Shown here piece by piece: positions 8,080-15,478 of a DNA stretch of 64,000 nt. The DNA is from Jiangella endophytica (GTDB taxonomy: Bacteria > Actinomycetota > Actinomycetes > Jiangellales > Jiangellaceae), in the NCBI RefSeq assembly GCF_003427025.1, contig NZ_QVAI01000026.1:1-64000 (forward strand), written 5' to 3'. Made by a program: the position numbers and the translations under genes. Positions within the stretch are counted from its first letter, which is position 1. Every line of letters starts with the position of its first letter. The notes under the pieces are model-generated. The model searched no databases. It was not told the DNA's origin and saw nothing but the letters and a program-made list of their open reading frames with translations.

Positions 8080-9226
8080 TTTTGAATGCCTCGTCTGCGA
8101 TGTGAGACGCGAGCGGCGACCGCGCGTACGGCAGCCTGAACCGAGGCGGCGTACGCGCACTTCCGGTGGCGAGGTCAGCCAGGACCTCCGCGGCCGCGGG
8201 CGCGAACGTGAAGCCGCGGCCGGAGCAGGCCGAGCCGACGACGATCGGACCGGCCCGATCCAGGACGAAGTCGTTGGCAGGTGTCGAGGTGGAGACGCAG
8301 CTCAGATGGCGGCCGGACGTCGCCTCGACACCAGGGACCCACCCTCGGACGTAGTCGCGCAGCTCCGTGGCCAGCCGTGCGTCGGGCAGGAACGTGCGCA
8401 GGTCGGGATCGGCCCGCACCCCGCCGCGGGCCAGCCCGACCTTCAGACCCTCCCCCGGCGTCAGCAGCCCGTAGGCCGCGCGAGCGCCACCGGACGGCTC
8501 ACCCGTGCCCACATGGTGCAGGAAGCTCGGCCAGGCCGCCGAGTCGTCGGCCGGAGCGAAGTGCGCCGGCTGGTCCTGGGTCACGACGAGGTCGGGCAGC
8601 CGGACCACGCCGCCGATCAGGTCCGGCACCCAGGGCCCGGCCGTCACGACGACCCGCCGCGCCCGGATCACCTCCGCATCGGTGCGCACGACCGCGCGGT
8701 CGTCGCCGTCGACGCCGACGTGCCGGACCGGCGTCCGGTACCTCACCTCGGCGCCCCGCTCCACCGCAAGCCGCCGCAGCGCCGCCACGCAGCGGTCGGC
8801 GTGCAGCCGGCCGGCATCGGGCTGATACAGCACCGGCGACTCGAAGCGCAGTCCGGGCCAGCGGTAGCGCGCCTGCGCCGCGGGCAGAACGGCGTAGGGC
8901 ACACGGCGGCTCGACAGCGCCGACGCGACCGCTCGCAGCGCCGCGGCATCACCATGGTCGACACCACCGGTGGTGGTGAGGAGCTCCTGCCCGCACTCCC
9001 CCTCGAGCTGGCGCCACAGCGCGAACGCGTGCTGCGCGAGGCGGACGTAGCCGGCCCGCGGGTGGGCGAGCCGGAAGCCGCGCGACGCCCCGTGCGAGCT
9101 GCCGCGCACATGCTCGGCCTCGAACCGCTCGAGCAGGACGACGTCGACCCCCCGGCGGGCCAGGCGCCAAGCGGTGGCCGACCCCACCACGCCACCGCCG
9201 ACGATGACCACGTCGCGCCGCGTCAT
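8072..9226 (-). CDS. FAD-dependent amine oxidase, sarcosine/N-methyltryptophan-oxidase-like
   Basis: The 384-residue protein is a DAO-family flavoenzyme of the monomeric sarcosine oxidase (MSOX/SolA) type, which oxidises secondary or primary amino acids and yields an aldehyde or imine plus H2O2. The N-terminal dinucleotide fold is VVIVGGGVVGSATAWRLARRG (about 6-26), followed by SSHGASRGFRLAH. The motif HLSCVSTSTPANDFVLD places a cysteine at 310 where MSOX binds FAD covalently. The C-terminal GSACSGRGFTFAPAAAEVLADL is the second flavin-contact motif. It is a single-gene unit between operon A and MarR, on the same strand as operon A, and has its own copy of the inverted repeat 59 bases upstream. 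Substrate is open: glycine derivatives, N-methyl amino acids or an amine released by the neighbouring monooxygenases. Confidence 0.92.
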   Translation of the reverse strand: MTRRDVVIVGGGVVGSATAWRLARRGVDVVLLERFEAEHVRGSSHGASRGFRLAHPRAGYVRLAQHAFALWRQLEGECGQELLTTTGGVDHGDAAALRAVASALSSRRVPYAVLPAAQARYRWPGLRFESPVLYQPDAGRLHADRCVAALRRLAVERGAEVRYRTPVRHVGVDGDDRAVVRTDAEVIRARRVVVTAGPWVPDLIGGVVRLPDLVVTQDQPAHFAPADDSAAWPSFLHHVGTGEPSGGARAAYGLLTPGEGLKVGLARGGVRADPDLRTFLPDARLATELRDYVRGWVPGVEATSGRHLSCVSTSTPANDFVLDRAGPIVVGSACSGRGFTFAPAAAEVLADLATGSARTPPRFRLPYARSPLASHIADEAFKTY

Positions 9227-9284
9227 CGCTCGACCCGGGGGACGGCCGGCGGAGGAACCATGGAACGACGCTACGGAACCAATT

Positions 9285-9301
9285 CCTACTAATCAAGTAG
9301 G
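9285..9301. promoter_or_regulatory. Inverted repeat CCTACT-N5-AGTAGG, copy 2
   Basis: CCTACTAATCAAGTAGG has perfect 6-base arms, flanked by AATT and TAAA. It is centred about 67 bases upstream of the amine-oxidase ATG (9226), a usual place for a promoter-overlapping operator. The adjoining 9302-9518 lies downstream of the MarR stop and holds no gene I recognise. Confidence 0.6.
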
Positions 9302-9518
9302 TAAAGCAAAGGCGTCGATCTCGTCGAGGATGCCCGCTCGACCAGATCGGGAGCGAACGAGGCCCGCACGCCGACGCGCGCCGACTCCGCGCACACCGTG
9401 GCCGGCGAGCTCCGCTCACGCGCGGCCGTGCGCGGCTCCGCGCCGTAGCCGGCCACTGCGGGGCGCCGCGGACCCGGTTCGCCGCACTCGCACCGTCCCG
9501 CCCCAAACATCGCGACTG

Positions 9519-9980
9519 TCACGTGCGCAGGCCGGCCAACACCGCTTGCGAGATCTCCTCCAGCGCGACCACCTGGTCGTCGTCGAGACGGTCGAGCAGC
9601 CAGCGGCGGACATGAGCGGCACGGATGGGTGCCGCCCGCCCGAACGCCGCGCGGCCGGTCGCAGTGATCTCGAAGACCGCCACCCGCCCGTCGACGTCGG
9701 CGGGGCGGGTCAGCAGGCCGCGCTGCACCATCCGGTTGAGGTGATGGTGCAGCCGGGTCTTCTCCATCTGGGCGACCGCGCTGAGCTCGTACGCGCGCAG
9801 CCGCCCACCGGGCGCCTCGCTCAGCACGGTCAGCACGACGAAGTCCGGTTCGGAGAGCCCGGCCTCACGACTGAGCGACTGCGCCATCCGCCGCCAGAAC
9901 AGGTCCTGCATCTCGAAGAAGACCTGCCAGGCATGTTGATCGCGCTCGTCGAGCCAGCCCGCGGTGCCGCTACTGGTCAT
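9519..9980 (-). CDS. MarR-family transcriptional regulator
   Basis: The 153-residue protein has the winged-helix MarR layout. An N-terminal dimerisation helix (WQVFFEMQDLFWRRMAQSL) leads to the DNA-binding helices LRAYELSAVAQMEKTRLHHHLNRMVQRGLLTRPADVDGR (about 79-118). The C-terminal dimer helices contain LLDRLDDDQVVALEEI. The wing has the DGR turn where the family usually has DxRxxxxxLT. It is transcribed away from the seven-gene operon B, and the space between holds two 18-base palindromes that could be its operators. It is therefore likely the local regulator of operon B and of itself, released by the imported substrate or a product. Confidence 0.92.
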   Translation of the reverse strand: MTSSGTAGWLDERDQHAWQVFFEMQDLFWRRMAQSLSREAGLSEPDFVVLTVLSEAPGGRLRAYELSAVAQMEKTRLHHHLNRMVQRGLLTRPADVDGRVAVFEITATGRAAFGRAAPIRAAHVRRWLLDRLDDDQVVALEEISQAVLAGLRT

Positions 9981-9998
9981 GTGCGGAGCCTACGGCAC

Positions 9999-10016
9999 GA
10001 GTTGACATGTCTACTC
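9999..10016. promoter_or_regulatory. Palindromic MarR-type operator, site 1
   Basis: GAGTTGACATGTCTACTC is an 18-base palindrome with a single mismatched pair (GAGTWGACATGTCWACTC). It starts 19 bases upstream of the MarR ATG and contains TTGACA, which could serve as a -35 element for operon B (TACCGT follows 18 bases later). Binding here would block the MarR promoter and probably the operon promoter. Confidence 0.6.
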
Positions 10017-10036
10017 ATATCCGCCTACCGTATCCT

Positions 10037-10054
10037 GAGTTGACACATCAACTC
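10037..10054. promoter_or_regulatory. Palindromic MarR-type operator, site 2
   Basis: GAGTTGACACATCAACTC has perfect 7-base arms (GAGTTGA/TCAACTC) around CACA. It shares GAGTTGACA with site 1 and is centred 38 bases from it. It lies 66 bases upstream of the first permease ATG. CCTAGTAAGTC at 10065-10075 further downstream resembles half of the CCTACT-N5-AGTAGG element, but the second half is not conserved. Confidence 0.6.
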
Positions 10055-10119
10055 GAACGAATTTCCTAGTAAGTCGATCGGCTTCATGTCTATTCCACGG
10101 CGGCGCGGAGGGGGCTCGC

Positions 10120-11085
10120 ATGGCGCGGTACGTCCTGGCCCGCCTGACGCAGGCGGCGTTCGTGCTGTGGGCGGCCTACACCGTGTCGTTCGTGGTGCTG
10201 TTCGCGCTGCCCGGCGACCCGGTCGCACTCATGGTCGGCCCGGACGCGAACGTCACCGAAGAGCAGATGGCTGCGATCCGGTCGCAGTACGGCCTGGACC
10301 GCCCGCTCGCCGTGCAGTACCTGGCCGGTCTGGCCGAGGCCACGCGCGGCGACCTCGGCGACTCGATGCAGGCCAGACAGCCGGTGACCACCGCCATCGC
10401 CGAGTCGTTCGGCCCCACGGCCAAGCTGGCCGGCGCCGCGCTGGTCGTCGGCACCGCCGCCGGGGTCCTGCTGGCGCTGCTTGCCATGCTGGCGCCGCGG
10501 CCGTGGCAACGCACCGCCCTGCTCACCCTGCCGCCGCTCGGTGTCGCGGTTCCGTCGTTCCTGCTAGGGCTGCTCCTGCTGCACCTGTTGTCGTTCCGGT
10601 GGCAGCTGTTCCCGGCCTCGGGCGACGACGGCTGGCGCAGCCTGGTGCTGCCCGCCCTCACCATGGCCGCGCCCGCGGCCGGCGTGATCGCTCAGGTCCT
10701 GGCGGCCGGGCTGCGCCAAGCCGGCCGCGAGGACTACATGGTGACGGCCCGGGCCAAGGGCAACAGCCGGCCACGCGCCTATGCGCGCCACGCCCTGCGC
10801 AACGCCGCGCTGCCGGCGCTGACGATGACCGGCCTCCTGGTCGGTGGTCTGCTGGCCGGTTCGGTCGTGGTCGAGACGGTGTTCGCGCGACCGGGCCTCG
10901 GTCGCCTCACGACCATGGCTGTGAGCGCACAGGACCTCGCGCTCGTGCAGGGACTGGTCCTGGTCGGCGCGGCACTGTTCGTCCTGGTGAACCTGGCCGT
11001 CGATCTGCTCTACCCACTGCTGGACCCACGAGTGGCGACGGCGCCGCGACGGCGGGCCGGCGTTCGGCAGATCACGGCGCTGTAG
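10120..11085 (+). CDS. Dpp/Opp-type ABC permease (DppB-like), first gene of operon B
   Basis: The 321-residue permease shows the DppB pattern: MARYVLARLTQAAFVLWAAYTVSFVVLFALPGDPVALMVG at the N-terminus, YGLDRPLAVQYLAGLAEATRGDLGDSMQ in the periplasmic segment, and the coupling-loop region YMVTARAKGNSRPRAYARHALRNA. It ends in AVDLLYPLLDPR. ATG 10120 is preceded by GGAGGGGG at about 10107-10114, a strong ribosome site, which decides the start. It opens the MarR-controlled operon and is followed two bases later by its partner permease. Confidence 0.95.
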   Translation: MARYVLARLTQAAFVLWAAYTVSFVVLFALPGDPVALMVGPDANVTEEQMAAIRSQYGLDRPLAVQYLAGLAEATRGDLGDSMQARQPVTTAIAESFGPTAKLAGAALVVGTAAGVLLALLAMLAPRPWQRTALLTLPPLGVAVPSFLLGLLLLHLLSFRWQLFPASGDDGWRSLVLPALTMAAPAAGVIAQVLAAGLRQAGREDYMVTARAKGNSRPRAYARHALRNAALPALTMTGLLVGGLLAGSVVVETVFARPGLGRLTTMAVSAQDLALVQGLVLVGAALFVLVNLAVDLLYPLLDPRVATAPRRRAGVRQITAL

Positions 11086-11087
11086 GC

Positions 11088-11888
11088 ATGCGGCTCGTCC
11101 CGAGGCGCGGCGGGTCCGCTCCAGTCATCTCCGTGTTGTGGCTCACGGCCGCAGCCGCAGCGGCGCTGACGCCCGGTCTGCTGGCGCCGGGCGACCCGTC
11201 CGCCGTCGAGCCCGCCAACCGGCTCCGGCCTCCGTCGTGGCAGCACCTCTTCGGCACCGACGAACTCGGCCGCGACCTGTTCACCCGGGTCGTGCACGGC
11301 GCGTCGATCTCACTCACCGCGGCCCTCGTCGCCACGGCCGTCGGCCTGGTGCTGGGCTCCGCACTCGGGCTGCTCGCCGGCTTCGCCCGCGGCTGGACCG
11401 ACACCGGCGTGATGCGCGTGGTCGATGTACTGCTCTCGATCCCGAGCCTGCTGCTGTCACTGGCGCTGATCGCCGCGCTAGGGCCCGGCGTCTGGAACGT
11501 CGCCGTCGCCGTGGGTCTGGCCAGTGTGGCGGCATGCGCCCGCATCATGCGCTCGGAGGTGCTCCGCGTGCGGGAGAGCCTGTTCGTCGAGGCCGCACAC
11601 GCCGGCGGCGCCCGATGGTCCCGCGTGCTGCTGCGGCACGTGCTGCCCAACGCCACCGGCCCGGTCGCAGCGCTGGCCGCGCTGGAGTTCGGTGCCGCGA
11701 TCCTGGCGGTCTCGGCGTTGAGCTTCCTCGGCTACGGAGTTCAGCCGCCCGATCCCGAGTGGGGCTCGCTGGTCGCGACGGGACGCGACTTCCTGCGCGA
11801 GGCATGGTGGCTCGCTCTGCTGCCCGGTTGCACCGTCGCGCTCACCGTGCTGGCCAGCAATCGGCTCGCCCGGGCGGTGCGGCCGTGA
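11088..11888 (+). CDS. Dpp/Opp-type ABC permease (DppC-like)
   Basis: The protein has 266 residues and begins at ATG 11088, two bases after the preceding stop. It is the DppC-type partner: after one membrane segment (SVLWLTAAAAAALTPGLLAPG) it shows HLFGTDELGRDLFTRVVHGASISL. The coupling loop is FVEAAHAGGARWSRVLLRHVLPNATGP, and LSFLGYGVQPPDPEWGSL lies near the end. The N-terminal cytoplasmic tail is short compared with many homologues. Its stop overlaps the ATPase start as GTGA. Confidence 0.94.
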   Translation: MRLVPRRGGSAPVISVLWLTAAAAAALTPGLLAPGDPSAVEPANRLRPPSWQHLFGTDELGRDLFTRVVHGASISLTAALVATAVGLVLGSALGLLAGFARGWTDTGVMRVVDVLLSIPSLLLSLALIAALGPGVWNVAVAVGLASVAACARIMRSEVLRVRESLFVEAAHAGGARWSRVLLRHVLPNATGPVAALAALEFGAAILAVSALSFLGYGVQPPDPEWGSLVATGRDFLREAWWLALLPGCTVALTVLASNRLARAVRP

Positions 11889-13477
11889 CGGCGCCGCTGT
11901 TGCGGGTCAGCGGCCTGGCGGTGCGGTACCGGAGCCGCTCCGGTGACGTGGACGCGCTCCATTCGGCCGGCATCGAGATCGCGCCCGGCCAGACCGTGGC
12001 CGTCGTGGGCGAGTCGGGCTCGGGCAAGTCGACCCTGGCGCACGCGGTGCTGGGCCTGCTGCCCGACGCCGCGCGGATCGTGGCCGGCCGGATCGACTTC
12101 GACGGGATGGACCTCACCCGGCTGCACGAACGTGCGTTCACCACCCTCCGCGGGCGCGAGATCGCGCTCGTGCCACAGGACCCGGGCACCGGGCTGAACC
12201 CGGTACAGCGCATCGGCGACCAGGTGGCCGAGGTGCTGCGCCTGCACGACCTGGCCGGTGCCCGCGACGCCGCCGTCCGCACCGTCGGCCTCCTCGAGGA
12301 GGCCGGTGTGCCGGAGCCGGCACTGCGGGCCCGGCAGTATCCGCACGAACTCTCCGGCGGGCTGCGGCAACGGGCGCTCATCGCGATGGCGCTGGCCGGT
12401 CGGCCCCGGCTCGTGGTCGCCGACGAGCCGACCAGCGCGTTGGACGTCACCGTGCAGCAGCACGTGCTGGACCGGCTGGAGACGCTCACCCGGGCGTCCG
12501 GCACCGCCGTCCTGCTGATCACCCACGACCTCGCTGTGGCCGCCGACCGTGCCGATCACATCGTCGTGCTGTCCGGTGGCCGTGTGGTGGAGGCCCACGA
12601 CCGCGGCGAGGTGCTTTGCGCACCCGCCCGGCGCACCGTTCCGCGCCGGCCGCCGGCACGCTCGGACGGCGACGTCCACGTGCGCGCCGAAGCGCTGGTC
12701 AAGGAGTACCCGCTCCCCCGAGGCTACGAGGGCGACCAGGTGCTCCGGGCGGTGGACGACGTCACTTTCGAGCTGCGGCGAGGCGAGACGTTCGGGCTGG
12801 TCGGCGAGTCCGGATCGGGGAAGTCCACGATCGCCCGGATCCTGCTCGGGCTGACCCCGCCGACCTCGGGCCGGGTGCTGGTCGACGGCCGGGACGTCGC
12901 CGCGCTGAGCAGCCGCGACCGGCGCCAGCTGCGCCGGACCGTCCAGGTCGTCCACCAGAACCCTTATGCCTCGCTGAACCCGCGCATGGATGTCGCCCGG
13001 ATCGTCCAGGAGCCACTCGCGTCGTTCGGTATCGGCACTCGTGCCGAGCGCCGCGCCCGTGCCGCCGAGCTGCTGGACCTCGTCCGGCTCCCGGCCGTCC
13101 TCGCGCGGCGCCGGCCGCACGAGCTCTCCGGTGGGCAGCGGCAGCGGGTCGCGATAGCCAGGGCACTGGCGCTGCGGCCGCTGCTGCTGGTCTGCGACGA
13201 GCCGGTGTCCGCGCTCGACGCCTCCGTGCAAACGCAGCTCGTCGACCTGCTGGTCGACCTGCAGGCGCAGCTCGACGTCACCTACCTGTTCATCACGCAC
13301 GACCTGGCTCTGGTGCGCGACCTCGCCCATCGAGTCGGCGTGCTCGAGCGGGGCCGGCTGGTCGAGCAGGGGCCGGTCGACCGGCTCTTCGCCGACCCCG
13401 GCCACGCCTACACCCGCCGGCTGCTGGCCGCCGTACCCGGCAGCCGGACGCCATCCGCTCCGACACTGCCCACCTGA
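11885..13477 (+). CDS. Dipeptide-type ABC importer ATPase, fused double domain
   Basis: The 530-residue protein is a DppD-DppF fusion. Domain 1 has GESGSGKST (about 43-51), LSGGLRQR and LVVADEPTSALD. Domain 2 has GESGSGKST, LSGGQRQR and LLVCDEPVSALD. Domain 1 lacks the YTRxLLAAVP tail that normally follows the second half of an oligopeptide-family ATPase: after GEVLCAP it passes into a short arginine/proline-rich linker and then domain 2. Domain 2 retains YTRRLLAAVPG. GTG 11885 is chosen because it overlaps the permease stop. It energises the operon B importer. Confidence 0.94.
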   Translation: MTAPLLRVSGLAVRYRSRSGDVDALHSAGIEIAPGQTVAVVGESGSGKSTLAHAVLGLLPDAARIVAGRIDFDGMDLTRLHERAFTTLRGREIALVPQDPGTGLNPVQRIGDQVAEVLRLHDLAGARDAAVRTVGLLEEAGVPEPALRARQYPHELSGGLRQRALIAMALAGRPRLVVADEPTSALDVTVQQHVLDRLETLTRASGTAVLLITHDLAVAADRADHIVVLSGGRVVEAHDRGEVLCAPARRTVPRRPPARSDGDVHVRAEALVKEYPLPRGYEGDQVLRAVDDVTFELRRGETFGLVGESGSGKSTIARILLGLTPPTSGRVLVDGRDVAALSSRDRRQLRRTVQVVHQNPYASLNPRMDVARIVQEPLASFGIGTRAERRARAAELLDLVRLPAVLARRRPHELSGGQRQRVAIARALALRPLLLVCDEPVSALDASVQTQLVDLLVDLQAQLDVTYLFITHDLALVRDLAHRVGVLERGRLVEQGPVDRLFADPGHAYTRRLLAAVPGSRTPSAPTLPT

Positions 13478-13496
13478 CTCTCCGGAGGTCCTTCTC

Positions 13497-15128
13497 GTGT
13501 CCATCCGATCGCGCCGGTTCCCCCGGCTCCTCGTCGCGGCCGCGGCCCTGACCGCGCTCGTCCTCGCCGGCTGCGGCGACGACGCGTCCGACGACGCCGG
13601 CTCCGAACCCGCCGACGTGGCCTCGCCGCGGCCCGGCGGCACACTGACCGTCGCGTTGCAGACCGACCCGCTCAGCGTCGACCCCCGCGCCTACACCTTC
13701 GGCGCCGCCGTCTACGTCACCCGGCAGGTCGTCGACTCGCTGGTCGCGCAGGACCCGGCCGACGGCTCGCTGGTGCCGTGGCTGGCGGAGTCGTGGCAGG
13801 TCAGCCCCGACGCCACCACGTTCACCTTCCACCTGCGCGACGACGTCACGTTCTCCGACGGCACGCCGCTGACGGCGGAGGTGGTCAAGGCGAACTTCGA
13901 CGATCTGACGGCGAACCAGGCCACCGTGAACCCGGTGATCGTCTCGCAGCTGGCCGGGTTCGAAGCGGCGACCGTGACGGATGAGCACACCGTCGAGTTC
14001 ACGTTCACCGAGCACAATGCCGCCTTCCTGCAGGCCACGTCGGAGCCGGGCCTCGGCATCCTGGCCCCGGCGACCCTCGCGCTGCCAGTCCAGGAGCGCA
14101 CCGCCGATGTCGTCGGCACCGGGCCGTTCGTCCTGGAGTCCTACGAGAAGGACGCCGAGGTCTCGCTCGGCCGCCGCGACGGCTACGCCTGGGCGCCGCC
14201 GTTCCGCGAGAACACCGGCGCCGCCTACCTCGACCAGATCGTGTTCACCGTCGTGCCGGAGTCCGCCGTCAGGTCCGGCAGCCTGGAGTCCGACCAGGTC
14301 CTGGCCATCGCCGACGTGCCCGCCCAGGATGTCGCTGCCCTCCGCGACGGCGGGTACGCCATTGTCGACCGGCCCAACCCCGGCGTCGTCTACGGCCTGC
14401 TGCCGGTGTCGACCCCGCGCCAGCCGCTCGACGACGTGGACGTGCGCCGCGCGCTCTCGCACGCCATCGACGGCACGCTGGTCCGCGATACGGTGCTGAG
14501 CCCCGAGTTCGCCCCGGCCACCGGAGTGCTGTCCACGACGACGCCCGGGTACGTCGACCTCGGCGACGAGATCGCCTTCGACCCCGACACCGCGCGCGAG
14601 TTGCTCGACGGCGCGGGCTGGCGCGAGGGCGCTGACGGGACCCGCGAACGCGATGGCCAGCGCCTGCGCCTCGTAGCGGCGTTCCTCGACGACTTCAGCG
14701 CCAACCAACCCGCCCTGGAGCTCATCGCCGCGCAGCTGGCCGATGTGGGGGTCGAGCTGGAGCTGGCCAAGCAGGCGCCCGCCGATCTGCTGGCCGGTTT
14801 GGAGAACGTCACCACAGACCTGCTCTGGAACAGCGTCACGCGGGCCGAGGGCGACATCCTGCGGTCGTTCTCCAGCGCGCCGCCGAACTACTACCACTAC
14901 GACGACCCCGAGCTGGACGCGCTGCTAACCGAACAGCGCGGTATCGGGGACCCCGGCCGGCGCGCCGACCTGCACGCCGAGATCCAGCGGCGCATCATCG
15001 ACCAGGCGCTCATCGTGCCGGTGTTCGAGCAGACCGCCGTGCTCGCGACCAGCGCGTCCGTGCACGGCCTCGCGCTGGGCGCGAACTCGCGGCTCGACCA
15101 GCTCGGCGACGTCTGGCTGTCGGAATGA
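13497..15128 (+). CDS. Extracellular solute-binding lipoprotein, family 5
   Basis: The 543-residue lipoprotein has a basic N-terminus (MSIRSRRFPR), a hydrophobic core and the lipobox LAGC with Cys26. Family 5 landmarks are RPGGTLTVALQTDPLSVDPRA, TTFTFHLRDDVTFSDGTPLTAEVVKANFD and VVGTGPFVLESYEKDAEVSLGRRDGYAW. It starts with GTG 13497 behind GGAGG at about 13482-13486. It is the ligand-binding part of the operon B importer, and its ATGA overlap with the ferredoxin gene ties uptake to the redox genes that follow. Confidence 0.94.
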   Translation: MSIRSRRFPRLLVAAAALTALVLAGCGDDASDDAGSEPADVASPRPGGTLTVALQTDPLSVDPRAYTFGAAVYVTRQVVDSLVAQDPADGSLVPWLAESWQVSPDATTFTFHLRDDVTFSDGTPLTAEVVKANFDDLTANQATVNPVIVSQLAGFEAATVTDEHTVEFTFTEHNAAFLQATSEPGLGILAPATLALPVQERTADVVGTGPFVLESYEKDAEVSLGRRDGYAWAPPFRENTGAAYLDQIVFTVVPESAVRSGSLESDQVLAIADVPAQDVAALRDGGYAIVDRPNPGVVYGLLPVSTPRQPLDDVDVRRALSHAIDGTLVRDTVLSPEFAPATGVLSTTTPGYVDLGDEIAFDPDTARELLDGAGWREGADGTRERDGQRLRLVAAFLDDFSANQPALELIAAQLADVGVELELAKQAPADLLAGLENVTTDLLWNSVTRAEGDILRSFSSAPPNYYHYDDPELDALLTEQRGIGDPGRRADLHAEIQRRIIDQALIVPVFEQTAVLATSASVHGLALGANSRLDQLGDVWLSE

Positions 15129-15478
15129 TCGAGCTGATCAGCGCCGAGCGCTGCATCGGGTGCGACCTGTGCATCCGGGTGTGCCCAACCGATGTGTTCG
15201 ACGCGGCCGCCGGCGGCGGTGTCCCGGTCATCGCGCGGCAGGATGACTGCCAGACGTGCTTCATGTGCGAGTCGCGATGCCCGGTCGACGCGATGTACGT
15301 CGCGCCGCTGCGCACGCCCGCACCGGCGGACTCCGTCCACCGCGACCTCGACCGGCTGGCGGCGGACGGCACGCTTGGCAGCTACCGGGCCCGCCTCGGC
15401 TGGGGCCACGGCCGGCGCCCGCCGCGCACGTCGGAACAGCTGTACGCCATCGCCGGCCTGACCGGGCCGGAGCGATGA
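15125..15478 (+). CDS. 2[4Fe-4S] ferredoxin, AprB-like partner of the following flavoprotein
   Basis: The 117-residue protein has two complete cluster motifs: C10-x2-C13-x2-C16-x3-C20-P and C42-x2-C45-x2-C48-x3-C52-P. These predict two [4Fe-4S] clusters. The last 55 residues are basic and unrelated to the ferredoxin core (YRARLGWGHGRRPPRTSEQLY) and may bind the flavoprotein partner. It overlaps both neighbours by four bases (ATGA), which suggests stoichiometric synthesis with the flavoprotein. A ferredoxin next to a fumarate-reductase-type flavoprotein recalls the AprB/AprA pair of adenylylsulfate reductase. Here it probably carries electrons to or from the flavoprotein, or feeds flavin reduction for the LLM; that role is inferred. 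Confidence 0.93.
   Translation: MIELISAERCIGCDLCIRVCPTDVFDAAAGGGVPVIARQDDCQTCFMCESRCPVDAMYVAPLRTPAPADSVHRDLDRLAADGTLGSYRARLGWGHGRRPPRTSEQLYAIAGLTGPER

Noticed and set aside
9302-9518. Possible coding tail on the plus strand (KGVDLVEDARSTRSGANE ... ending at TAG)
   Set aside because: Codon use looks plausible but I recognise no family, there is no start, and it lies behind inverted-repeat copy 2.
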